DNA of 64,000 nt, from the NCBI GenBank assembly GCA_035649895.1, contig DASRIS010000118.1, positions 62,001 to 126,000 on the forward strand, in the 5' to 3' direction. The notes beneath the pieces are model-generated. The model was not told where the DNA came from. It saw only the letters and a program-made list of their open reading frames with translations, and did no database searches. The translations under genes were made by a program, and so were the position numbers. Position 1 is the first letter of the stretch; every line of letters begins with the position of its first letter. Positions 1 to 6,835 of this stretch are shown here, piece by piece. Source of the DNA: DASSUC01 sp035649895. Lineage in GTDB: Bacteria; Actinomycetota; Actinomycetes; Mycobacteriales; Micromonosporaceae.

Positions 1-399
1 GTCGAGGACCGGTCCGCGGTGGCGGTATGGTTCCGGCGCGGGGTCGAGCCGGTCCCGCCACCCCTGGCGTACGAGCGCCGCCTGGCTCTCGCGTGCGGCC
101 CGTGGAGCGACCGGTTCCGCATCCTCGACGCGGTCTTCGAGGCGCACAAGCCCCGGGCGCCCCATCACCATCTGGCCTTCCTCGCCGTCACCCCGCAGCT
201 GCAGGGCACCGGCCTCGGCAGCGCCCTGCTGCGGCACCACCATCGTTACCTGGACCGACACCGGATCCCGGCCTATCTGGAGGCGAGCAGCGTGCGTAGC
301 CGCTACCTCTACCGGCGGCACGGCTACCTGGCCGGGCCACAGTTCACCCTGCCGGAGGGGCCTCCACTGTGGCCGATGTGGCGGGAGCCGATCGGTTAG
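1..399 (+). CDS. GNAT-family N-acetyltransferase, 5' end outside the window
   Basis: Partial gene. The frame is open from the first base, so the true start lies upstream, and 132 C-terminal residues are visible. The segment TPQLQGTGLGSALLRHH is the acetyl-CoA pyrophosphate-binding loop (Q-x-x-G-x-G/A) of GCN5-related acetyltransferases. It is followed by the usual C-terminal core with LEASSVRSRYLYRRHGY, where a residue near 'SRYLYRRHGY' aligns with the family's 'N-xxx-Y-xx-x-GF' element. The substrate cannot be told from sequence. The gene ends shortly before a separate methyltransferase gene. The family call is secure; the specific role is unknown. Confidence 0.8.
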   Translation, partial: VEDRSAVAVWFRRGVEPVPPPLAYERRLALACGPWSDRFRILDAVFEAHKPRAPHHHLAFLAVTPQLQGTGLGSALLRHHHRYLDRHRIPAYLEASSVRSRYLYRRHGYLAGPQFTLPEGPPLWPMWREPIG

Positions 400-562
400 G
401 ACCGGCGTGGGGCGGAGCCTGCCTGCTACGGGCCGGCTCCGCCCCTTGTCTCACTCATGCTCGCCGGCAGAACCAGCCAGTACGGCTCCCAGCAGGGCTG
501 TGAAGGAGGGGACCTACCTGCCTACGTATGGGCGCAAAAGCCATTGGACAAGCAGGTCCGCC

Positions 563-1324
563 ATGACGATCGTTGGCGGCATGCAGCAGGAGGAGATCTG
601 GGACGTGGAGGCCGCCCAGCGTTACGACACACCGGGCACTGGCATGTTCGCGCCTGAGGTCCTGGGGCCGACCGTGGACCGCCTCGCCGAGCTCGCGGGT
701 GGGGGGCGGGCGCTCGAGCTCGCTATCGGAACCGGCCGCGTGGCCGTCCCGCTCGCCGAGCGGGGAGTGCCCGTCACCGGTATCGAGCTGTCCCTGCCGA
801 TGATCGACCAGCTGCGCACGAAGGTGGACGAGGCAACGATCCCGGTGGTCGTCGGCGACATGGCGACAGCCCGCGCTCCGGGCACGTACGCGCTCGTCTA
901 CCTCGTCTACAACACGATCTCCAACCTGCTCACCCAGGCCGAGCAGGTCGCGTGCTTCCGCAATGCCGCCCGCCACCTCACCCCCGGTGGCCGGTTCGTG
1001 ATCGAGCTCTGGGTGCCCGAGCTGCCTAGGCTCCCACCGGGTCAGCAGGCCGTCGTCTTTCATGCTGAGCCCGGCTACATCGGCTTGGACACGTACGACG
1101 TGCTGCGCCAGCACATCGTCTCGCACCACCTCAGGTTCGACGAGAGCCGGCAGGCTCGACTGTTCCGCAGCCCACACCGCTACATCTGGCCGGCTGAGCT
1201 CGACCTCATGGCTCAGCTGGCCGGGTTCGAGCTGGAGACCCGGCATGCGGACTGGGCTGGCGCCGAGCTCACCGCCGGGTCGCGGTCCCACGTGTCCGTC
1301 TACCGCCTCCCGCCGGACCACTAG
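563..1324 (+). CDS. class I SAM-dependent methyltransferase
   Basis: A 253-residue soluble protein. Residues 49-58 (ALELAIGTGR) form motif I of the Rossmann-fold methyltransferases (E/D-x-G-x-G-x-G variant). Later come VVGDMATA (acidic loop), LVYLVYNTISNLL (motif IV region) and HLTPGGRFVIELW (motif VI). This layout matches small-molecule methyltransferases of the Methyltransf_25/11 type. The ATG at 563 was chosen over a longer in-frame extension to 407 because the extension reads as low-quality coding and homology-like sequence starts at WDVEAAQRYD. A second in-frame ATG lies at 581. The substrate is unknown and no operon partner is apparent. Confidence 0.75.
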   Translation: MTIVGGMQQEEIWDVEAAQRYDTPGTGMFAPEVLGPTVDRLAELAGGGRALELAIGTGRVAVPLAERGVPVTGIELSLPMIDQLRTKVDEATIPVVVGDMATARAPGTYALVYLVYNTISNLLTQAEQVACFRNAARHLTPGGRFVIELWVPELPRLPPGQQAVVFHAEPGYIGLDTYDVLRQHIVSHHLRFDESRQARLFRSPHRYIWPAELDLMAQLAGFELETRHADWAGAELTAGSRSHVSVYRLPPDH

Positions 1325-1769
1325 TCTCGCCGACGACCAGGTACGACCTTCTCCTCGGACAGCTCATGATCATTATTGGAGTCATGACTCCGGGGCTCGG
1401 GCCTTTTTGTCCCAGCCGGCGAGCCAGGTCGACGTCACCCTCGATCTCGGTGACGCTGCGATGGGTGGAGAGTCGCAGCGACCCGAGGCCGGTAAGCGCA
1501 GGTGGAAGCAGGCGTCCCAACCAGCCGCCTGCCGGCCTCGTCAGAGGGCTGCGGCTACGTCGTTTGCAGTTCGCGATGTCGGGTACGCATCTAGTTCGGC
1601 ACCATCGTGATCATGCCTAGGGACACGTTGACATGTACCGGATGTATGCATCCACGCTGATGACGATCACCCGCCTGGCCAACCAGCGCGCGGGTCTCGG
1701 CAGAGCGACGTACCGGCCGCCTCCGTAGCGCCGGTGGCGCCGGAGGAAGCCGAGCTGGAGGGAGGAGCC
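1325..1769. other. 445-base stretch without a convincing gene; two palindromes near its left end
   Basis: No open frame here has convincing codon structure. The visible structure is a perfect 8-bp palindrome ATGATCAT at 1365-1372 and a perfect 14-bp palindrome GGAGTCATGACTCC at 1378-1391, followed by GGGCTCGGGCC and a run of five T. This may be a 3' signal of the upstream methyltransferase gene or an operator; the hairpin next to the T-run is short, so terminator function is only weakly supported. A strong Shine-Dalgarno sequence (GGAGGAG at 1761) belongs to the next small gene. Confidence 0.4.
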
Positions 1770-2021
1770 ATGACCCATGCCTGGTCAACGGCCAGCCATG
1801 AGCCAGCGACGACGTTCTTCACCGAACATGGCTGGCGGTCACCGCGGAACCTTTCGGATACGCAGGTGCGCGATCTCCGGCAGCGGCTCAAGAGACATGC
1901 GAACAACCCGCTCACCGGCAGCTGTGCAGTCTGCGCCAGGCCAAGCTGCCCATCGTGGCGGGATGCGTACGACCAGTTAGCCACCGCCGGGGAACTGATG
2001 GCCGAGCCCGGACGCTGGTAG
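1770..2021 (+). CDS. small cysteine-containing hypothetical protein
   Basis: An 83-residue protein of unknown function. The ATG at 1770 is preceded by a good ribosome binding site (GGAGGAG at 1761-1767), which decides the start over an upstream in-frame GTG-type start at 1734. Near its C-terminus it carries C-A-V-C-A-R-x-S-C-P-x-W, a three-cysteine cluster with a following Trp that could bind metal or form a disulfide. It ends with an alpha-helical segment (RDAYDQLATAGELM). I do not recognise the family. It is convergent with the uracil-DNA glycosylase gene downstream. Confidence 0.55.
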   Translation: MTHAWSTASHEPATTFFTEHGWRSPRNLSDTQVRDLRQRLKRHANNPLTGSCAVCARPSCPSWRDAYDQLATAGELMAEPGRW

Positions 2022-2112
2022 CCGTCGGCAGGACGGGGGTGCGGGACAGCGGGACCACGGGCCAGGCGCGCGGGGCAGGCGCGCGGGGTGGAAGCGCCGG
2101 GGAAAGCGCGGC

Positions 2113-2781
2113 TCAGCCAGCCAGCGCGCCGGCCACCACTCGCAGGTCAGCCACGAGCCCCTGGTACGCGATCTCGCGGTCATCGGCGCGCAGCACCGCG
2201 GACGGGTGGATCGTGGCGAGGATCTGCCCGGACGCGGTCGGGAAGTCGGCCGGGTCCGGCGCGGAGTCCGGCCACGGCAGCAGCACCCCGCGTGACTTCG
2301 TCACCCGGAACGAGGGGCCGAGCAGCGCCTTCGCGGCGGTGGCGCCGAGCGCGACGACCACCTCCGGCTTCAGCAGTGCGAACTCGGCGACCAGCCAGGG
2401 TCGGCAGGCCACGATCTCGACCCGGTCCGGCGTCTGATGGATGCGCCGCTTGCCCGGCCCGGCCGACTTGAACTTGAAGTGCTTGACCGCGTTCGTCACG
2501 TACGCGCCCGCGCGCTCCAGCCCGGCGTCCACGATCGCCCGGTCGAGCAGCTTGCCGGCCGGGCCGACGAACGGGGCCCCGCGCCGGTCCTCGATGTCGC
2601 CGGGCTGCTCGCCCACCATCACCACCCGGGCCAGCGGCGGCCCGTCGCCGAAGACCACCTGCGTGGCGTCCTGGTAGAGCTGGCAGCCGCGGCAGCCGGT
2701 GGCCGCCTCGCGCAGCTGCTCGACCGAGGACGCGCTGGGCGGCACGTAGTGCTGCGCGCCGGGTGCCGGTTCTTCAGTCAC
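2113..2781 (-). CDS. udgX: UdgX-type uracil-DNA binding/excising glycosylase
   Basis: A 222-residue member of the family 4/UdgX branch of the uracil-DNA glycosylase superfamily. GEQPGDIED (57-65) and PFVGPAG are the uracil-pocket motifs. The insertion KRRIHQ (111-116) is the signature of UdgX; its His (about 115) attacks uracil-DNA and gives a covalent protein-DNA adduct in characterised members. Cysteines at 30, 33 and 126 are available as iron-sulfur cluster ligands. The C-terminal ATIHPSAVLR segment is the conserved active-site motif near the end of the fold. The GTG at 2781 was chosen because the extension to 2880 is unlike the family. The expected role is repair or tolerance of uracil in DNA. 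The gene is convergent with the small Cys gene and ends next to the MocR gene. Confidence 0.88.
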   Translation of the reverse strand: MTEEPAPGAQHYVPPSASSVEQLREAATGCRGCQLYQDATQVVFGDGPPLARVVMVGEQPGDIEDRRGAPFVGPAGKLLDRAIVDAGLERAGAYVTNAVKHFKFKSAGPGKRRIHQTPDRVEIVACRPWLVAEFALLKPEVVVALGATAAKALLGPSFRVTKSRGVLLPWPDSAPDPADFPTASGQILATIHPSAVLRADDREIAYQGLVADLRVVAGALAG

Positions 2782-2839
2782 GCGGTCATTCTTACCCAGC
2801 CGCCCGCGGGCAACGCGCGCGCCCGCGGGGCAACGCGCG

Positions 2840-4195
2840 TCACCTACTGGATCCGGCCCCCGGGAACCGGTCACCCGCACCCACCGCCCGGCTGACCGCG
2901 CCGGCCAGCGCTGGGACGTCGCCGGCGGCCACGCCGGCCACGGTGATCCGGATGCCCGGCGGCGAGGACAGCCGGTAGAGGGAGCCGGGCGCTACCGCGT
3001 ACCCCTCCTCGCGCAGCCGCGCCACCGCGGAGGTCTCGTCGGCGACGGGAACCCAGACGTTGATCCCGGTCCGGCCGCGGGCGGTGACGCCGCGCTCGGC
3101 CAGCGCCGCGAGCAGCCCGCCGCGCCGGCGGTCGTACTCCCGGCCGGCCCGCGCCACCACGGCGGCGACCTCGCCGTCGCGCCACATCCGCACCACCAGC
3201 CGTTGCAGCACAGTGGAGACCCAGCCGGTGCCGAGCCGCATCCGCCCGGCCACCCGGGCCACCGTCGCCGGGTCACCGGCGAGCATGGCCAGGCGCAGGT
3301 CCGGCCCGTAGGGCTTGGCCACCGACCGCAGGAACGCCCAGCTGCGGGTGGCGCCGGCAAGAGCATGCAGGGGTACGGGGGCCAGCTCGGCCGCGTGGTC
3401 GTCCTCGACCACCAGCACGTCCCCGGCGCCGCGCAGCACCCGCCGCAGCGCCGCGGCGCGGGCCCTGGTGACCGCCGCGCCGGTCGGGTTGTGCGCCCGC
3501 GCGGTCACCACGGCGGCCCGCGCGCCGTCGGCCAGCGCCGCGCGCAGGCCGGCCTCGGTGGGCCCGTCGTCGTCCACCGGCACCGGCACCGGCTCGAGGC
3601 CGAGCGCCGCGACCAGGTCGAGCAGGTTGGCCCAGCCCGGGTCCTCGACCGCGACCCGGTCGCCCGGGCGCAGGTGCGCGGTGAGCAGCCGCTCGATGCC
3701 GTCGAGGGCGCCGCCGGTGACGGTCAGCTCGGCGTCGCGCAGCGGTACGCCGTCGGCGGCGAGCCGCGCCCGGGCCAGCTCGACCAGCTCCGGCACGGTC
3801 CCGGAGTCGGTGTAGCCAGCCGGGCGCCAGGCGCCGGCGGCGAGCCGGCGCAGCTGCGGGCCGAGGTCGGGCAGCAGGCGCCGGTCCGGCTCGCCGGCGG
3901 ACAGGTCGCGCACGCCCGGTGGCACCGGTGGGCGCCGGGCGGCGCGGGACAGCGCGACCGGGGGGCGGGCGCGCACCCGGGTGCCGTTGCGGCCGGCCGT
4001 CTCCACCACGCCGCGCTGGCGCAGCGACTGGTACGCCTTTGCCACGGTGGCCGGGCTCACCGCCAGCCGCCGGGCCAGCTCCCGCACGGGCGGTAGGGCA
4101 GCGCCGGCGGGCAGGGCACCGGTGCGTACGCCGGCCTCGACGCTCGCCGATATGTCCGTCGCCCGTTGCCCGGTGATTTGGTACTGTACTGGCAC
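2840..4195 (-). CDS. MocR-family (GntR wHTH + aminotransferase fold I) PLP-dependent regulator
   Basis: A 451-residue fusion. Residues 1-75 are a GntR-type winged helix (LPPVRELARRLAVSPATVAKAY), then a short linker, then a type I aminotransferase-like domain (about 100-440). PLP contacts are visible: HNPTG (235-239), VVEDDH (262-267) and the Schiff-base Lys in SVAKPYG (about K294). Members of this family (PdxR, PtsJ, GabR) sense PLP or an amine and control nearby vitamin B6 or amine genes. Here the gene is divergent from a pyridoxamine-5'-phosphate-oxidase-like gene only 37 bases away, so B6-related regulation of that gene is a reasonable inference. The GTG start has a TACAAT -10 element 9 bases upstream, so the message may be leaderless. 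Confidence 0.88.
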   Translation of the reverse strand: MPVQYQITGQRATDISASVEAGVRTGALPAGAALPPVRELARRLAVSPATVAKAYQSLRQRGVVETAGRNGTRVRARPPVALSRAARRPPVPPGVRDLSAGEPDRRLLPDLGPQLRRLAAGAWRPAGYTDSGTVPELVELARARLAADGVPLRDAELTVTGGALDGIERLLTAHLRPGDRVAVEDPGWANLLDLVAALGLEPVPVPVDDDGPTEAGLRAALADGARAAVVTARAHNPTGAAVTRARAAALRRVLRGAGDVLVVEDDHAAELAPVPLHALAGATRSWAFLRSVAKPYGPDLRLAMLAGDPATVARVAGRMRLGTGWVSTVLQRLVVRMWRDGEVAAVVARAGREYDRRRGGLLAALAERGVTARGRTGINVWVPVADETSAVARLREEGYAVAPGSLYRLSSPPGIRITVAGVAAGDVPALAGAVSRAVGAGDRFPGAGSSR

Positions 4196-4212
4196 AGTCT
4201 ACAGATTGTACT
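4180..4212. promoter_or_regulatory. divergent promoter/operator region of the MocR gene and PNPOx-GNAT gene
   Basis: Two copies of TGTACT (4185-4190 and 4207-4212) lie 22 bp apart, about two helical turns, overlapping the MocR start region and the space before the divergent gene. On the minus strand the second copy contains TACAAT, which sits 9 bases before the MocR GTG. Direct repeats on one DNA face are the usual operator type of dimeric MocR proteins, so autoregulation together with control of the divergent gene is inferred. Confidence 0.5.
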
Positions 4213-4232
4213 AGAACGAAGGCGGTACGGCG

Positions 4233-5483
4233 ATGCTCGACACGTTCCCGCAGACGGCACGGACGACGGCAAACCGCCACCTGGACCGGGTCGGCTACGA
4301 CGCGGCCACGGCCCGGGCGGTGCTCGACGAGGCGTACCACTGCCATCTCGGGTTCGTCGTGGACGGCGAGCCCCGGGTGCTGCCCACGCTGCACGTACGC
4401 ATCGGTGACACGGTCTATGTGCACGGCTCCACCGGCAGCCGGCCGCTGCTGGCCGCCCGCTCCCCGGCCGGTCTGCCGGTCTGCCTCGCGGTGACCCTGC
4501 TCGACGGGCTGGTACTGGCCCGGTCGCAGTTCCACCACAGCGCGAACTACCGCTCGGTGGTGGTGCACGGCAACGCCCGGCTGGTGACCGACGAGGCGGC
4601 CAAGCGCGACGTGCTCACCGCGCTGGTGGAGAAGGTGGGCCGCGGCCGGGCCGCGCAGACCCGGCCGCCCAACCGGCGCGAGCTCGCCGAGACCGCAGTG
4701 CTCGCCCTGCCGCTGGCCGAGGTGTCGGTCAAGGCGCGGGCCGGCGCACCAGTCGACGAGCCGGACGACTACGCGCTCGACAACTGGGCCGGGGTCGTAC
4801 CGCTGCGGTTGGCACCGGGGGCGCCGGAGCCGGATGCCGGCGTGACCGCGCCGACCCCGGACTACCTGCGTCCCGCGGCCTCGCCGTGGCTGGTGGCCGA
4901 GCCGATGCACGGTGCCCGGGTGGTGCTGGAGCCGCTCGAGCTGTCCCATGTGGACGGCCTGCTCGGCGCGACCGCGGACCCGCAGGTGTGGCGGTGGCTC
5001 GCCGCGCCGGCGCCGGCCAGCGCCGAGGACATGCGCGGGTACGTCATTGAGGCGCTGCGCGAGCGAACGCGGGGAACGCGGGTGCCGTGGGTGCAGCGGG
5101 ACGCGCGTACCGGCGAGGTCGCCGGCACGACCTCCTTCTACCAGGTGGACGAGGTGAACCGGTCGGTCACGGTCGGGCACACCATCATCGGCTGCCGGTG
5201 GTGGGGCACCGGGCTGAACACCGAGGCCAAGCTGTTGCTGCTGCGGCGCGCCTTTGACGGGCTGGGTGCGGTGCGCGTGGTCTGGCGGACCGACCTGGGC
5301 AACGAGCGGTCGCAGGCGGCGCTTGAGCGGATCGGCGCGCAGCGGGAGGGCGTGCTGCGCGCGAGCACCCGCCTGCCGGACGGCACCCTGCGGGACGCCG
5401 TGCAGTACGCGATGACGGCGCCGGACTGGCCCGCGGCGCAGCACCGTCTCGTTGCCCTGCTGCACCGCTCCTCCATTGCATGA
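4233..5483 (+). CDS. bifunctional pyridoxamine 5'-phosphate oxidase-like / GNAT acetyltransferase fusion
   Basis: A 416-residue two-domain protein. Residues about 20-200 form an FMN-binding split-barrel of the pyridoxamine 5'-phosphate oxidase-like family (CHLGFVVDGEPRVLPTLHVRIGDTVYVHG, YRSVVVHGNARLV). Residues about 225-400 form a RimJ/RimL-type GNAT domain (VGHTIIGCRWWGTGLNTEAKLLLLRRAF; WRTDLGNERSQAALERIGA). The ATG at 4233 has an AAGGCGG ribosome binding site. Such fusions are seen in actinobacteria, but the coupled reaction is not established. The divergent MocR regulator suggests that expression responds to PLP or an amine substrate. Whether the split barrel is a true oxidase or binds F420 or heme instead cannot be decided here. 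Confidence 0.85.
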   Translation: MLDTFPQTARTTANRHLDRVGYDAATARAVLDEAYHCHLGFVVDGEPRVLPTLHVRIGDTVYVHGSTGSRPLLAARSPAGLPVCLAVTLLDGLVLARSQFHHSANYRSVVVHGNARLVTDEAAKRDVLTALVEKVGRGRAAQTRPPNRRELAETAVLALPLAEVSVKARAGAPVDEPDDYALDNWAGVVPLRLAPGAPEPDAGVTAPTPDYLRPAASPWLVAEPMHGARVVLEPLELSHVDGLLGATADPQVWRWLAAPAPASAEDMRGYVIEALRERTRGTRVPWVQRDARTGEVAGTTSFYQVDEVNRSVTVGHTIIGCRWWGTGLNTEAKLLLLRRAFDGLGAVRVVWRTDLGNERSQAALERIGAQREGVLRASTRLPDGTLRDAVQYAMTAPDWPAAQHRLVALLHRSSIA

Positions 5484-5496
5484 GGCCGGGGCGCCG

Positions 5497-6075
5497 ATGG
5501 CGTCATGCCCGCCGCCCACACTCGTCGTTGTCAGCGGGCCGCCGGGGTCCGGAAAGACCACGCTGGCCTACGAGCTGGCACGCGCTCTCGGCTGTCCGGT
5601 GATCTGCCGGGATGAGATCAAGCAGGGCATGGTCCAAGCCATCCGCGGCTTCACGCCTGGCCCTGGTGACCCGCTCACCCGGCGGACACTGACAACGTTC
5701 TTCGACGTGCTCCGCCTGCTACTCGGTGCTGGGGTCACGGTCGTCGCCGAGGCGGCGTTCCAGGACCGGGTCTGGCGGCCCGGTCTCACGCCTCTTGCCG
5801 ATCTCGCCGTGCTCCGGATCGTCCGCTGCACCATCGACCATACGGTCGCCCGCGCCAGGATCAGCCGCCGCGTCGAAGAGGATGCGCTTCGCGCCGCGCA
5901 TGACGACCGTGGCCTCCTACGGGCGCTGGCCGTCGGCGATGCATCTCTGGATGCCTTCGTCCCTATCTCGCTGGCTGCGCCGGCAATCCGCGTCGACACA
6001 GCAGACGGCTACGACCCAGCCGTTCCAGACATCTTGGCGTTCATTAATGATCGGCAGCGCCGGGACGAGGGTTGA
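5497..6075 (+). CDS. small AAA/kinase-like P-loop NTPase
   Basis: A 192-residue P-loop protein. Residues 14-21 (GPPGSGKT) are the Walker A motif, followed by the helix TLAYELARALGCPVICRDEIK, where the DEIK segment is typical of AAA_33/zeta-toxin or chloramphenicol-phosphotransferase-like kinases. VVAEAAFQDRVWRPGL resembles the family's acidic-plus-arginine region. The ATG at 5497 lies 14 bases after the PNPOx-GNAT stop, suggesting co-transcription. The substrate is unknown. It is convergent with the BrnTA antitoxin gene. Confidence 0.75.
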   Translation: MASCPPPTLVVVSGPPGSGKTTLAYELARALGCPVICRDEIKQGMVQAIRGFTPGPGDPLTRRTLTTFFDVLRLLLGAGVTVVAEAAFQDRVWRPGLTPLADLAVLRIVRCTIDHTVARARISRRVEEDALRAAHDDRGLLRALAVGDASLDAFVPISLAAPAIRVDTADGYDPAVPDILAFINDRQRRDEG

Positions 6076-6132
6076 GCGGCCGGGCCAATCCAAGCTGGTA
6101 ACCGGACCAGGCTGGAAGCGTCCACGTGCGGG

Positions 6133-6450
6133 TCACGCAAGGGCGCGGAGAGCATCGGAGGCCAGTTCCCGGACGCGGGCAACGTCCCGACGGACACGAT
6201 CGAGGTCTACGACGTTCGTTGCAGACGCGGCAAGTGCGGTCTGTCGTAGGTAGGCGGACAGGCTCATGCCGGCGTGCTCTGCAGCGGTGCGCAGGACGGC
6301 GGCCTCCTCCCGGGTGAACCGGATCGAGATCATGACGTCGAGGCGCGCGGGCGGGCGGCTGTCGACCTCGTCTCCTGCCAGGTCGTCGCGGTGACGTTGG
6401 AAGTACTCAGCCAGCTGGGCTTCGGTCATCTTGTCCACGTCGTCGGTCAT
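6133..6450 (-). CDS. brnA: BrnA-like ribbon-helix-helix antitoxin
   Basis: A 105-residue protein encoded directly downstream of the BrnT-like toxin, with stop and start overlapping by one base (TGATG). The C-terminal half carries a ribbon-helix-helix segment (ARLDVMISIRFTREEAAVLRTAAEHAGMSLSAYLR as a strand-helix-helix pattern), the DNA-binding and toxin-neutralising fold of BrnA and related antitoxins. The N-terminal 35 residues are acidic. In characterised BrnTA systems BrnA binds BrnT and the complex represses its own promoter; a matching inverted repeat is present upstream of the toxin gene. Confidence 0.8.
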   Translation of the reverse strand: MTDDVDKMTEAQLAEYFQRHRDDLAGDEVDSRPPARLDVMISIRFTREEAAVLRTAAEHAGMSLSAYLRQTALAASATNVVDLDRVRRDVARVRELASDALRALA

Positions 6451-6701
6451 CAGTCCTCCCAGGCGGTAATCGGTCGCACGGTCCGGCGTGCGTCATCCCA
6501 GGCGACGGCCACGACGACTCGACGGCCGCCGTCGGTCTCGCCAAACGCGAGCAGGTCAGCTGCGCGCCCGCGCTTGTTCCGCCGGTACGTCGGCCCGTTG
6601 GCGATCACCTGCTCTATCTCTTCCACAGTCACTCCATGGGCAGTGGCGTGCATGGCGTTGCCGTCGTCCCACTCGATGGCCTCCGGCCAGACCTCAGGCA
6701 C
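6450..6701 (-). CDS. brnT: BrnT-like RNase toxin
   Basis: An 83-residue protein with the BrnT (DUF497) layout: an N-terminal IEWDDGNAMHATAHGVTVEEIEQVI segment, GPTYRRNKRGRAADLLAFGET, and a C-terminal strand VVVAVAWDDARRTVRPITAWED. BrnT is a RelE-fold ribonuclease that blocks translation. The GTG at 6701 is preceded by a near-perfect AGGAGGT ribosome binding site six bases upstream. Toxin-first order and the one-base overlap with the antitoxin gene are typical of brnTA. Confidence 0.85.
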   Translation of the reverse strand: MPEVWPEAIEWDDGNAMHATAHGVTVEEIEQVIANGPTYRRNKRGRAADLLAFGETDGGRRVVVAVAWDDARRTVRPITAWED

Positions 6702-6713
6702 GATCTACCTCCT

Positions 6714-6741
6714 GTCATACAGGATAGGAAAAATGTATGAC
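6714..6741. promoter_or_regulatory. inverted-repeat operator of the brnTA pair
   Basis: Perfect 8-bp inverted arms GTCATACA (6714-6721) and TGTATGAC (6734-6741) are separated by 12 bases. On the minus strand a TATCCT hexamer (6722-6727) between the arms is a plausible -10 element, and the right arm ends just before the brnT ribosome binding site. The placement over the promoter fits autorepression by the BrnTA complex. Confidence 0.65.
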
Positions 6742-6835
6742 GGGGTCTACAACGCATTGAACAAGAAACGCGCTAGGGGCCGGCAGCGCAGTCGGAGCCC
6801 TCCGCAATGTCGTACCCGGTGGGCAGGATAGAGGC

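Noticed and set aside
1378..1410. Intrinsic terminator after the methyltransferase gene
   Set aside because: A T-run is present, but the adjacent stem is only a few pairs; reported only as palindromes in a gene-free stretch.
1633..1728. 31-codon frame before the small Cys gene, with TTGACA nearby
   Set aside because: No -10 at proper spacing from TTGACA and no ribosome binding site.
3273..5561. A 762-codon minus frame over the MocR and PNPOx-GNAT genes
   Set aside because: It runs in a shifted frame over the MocR gene and antisense to the PNPOx-GNAT gene; no domain is visible.
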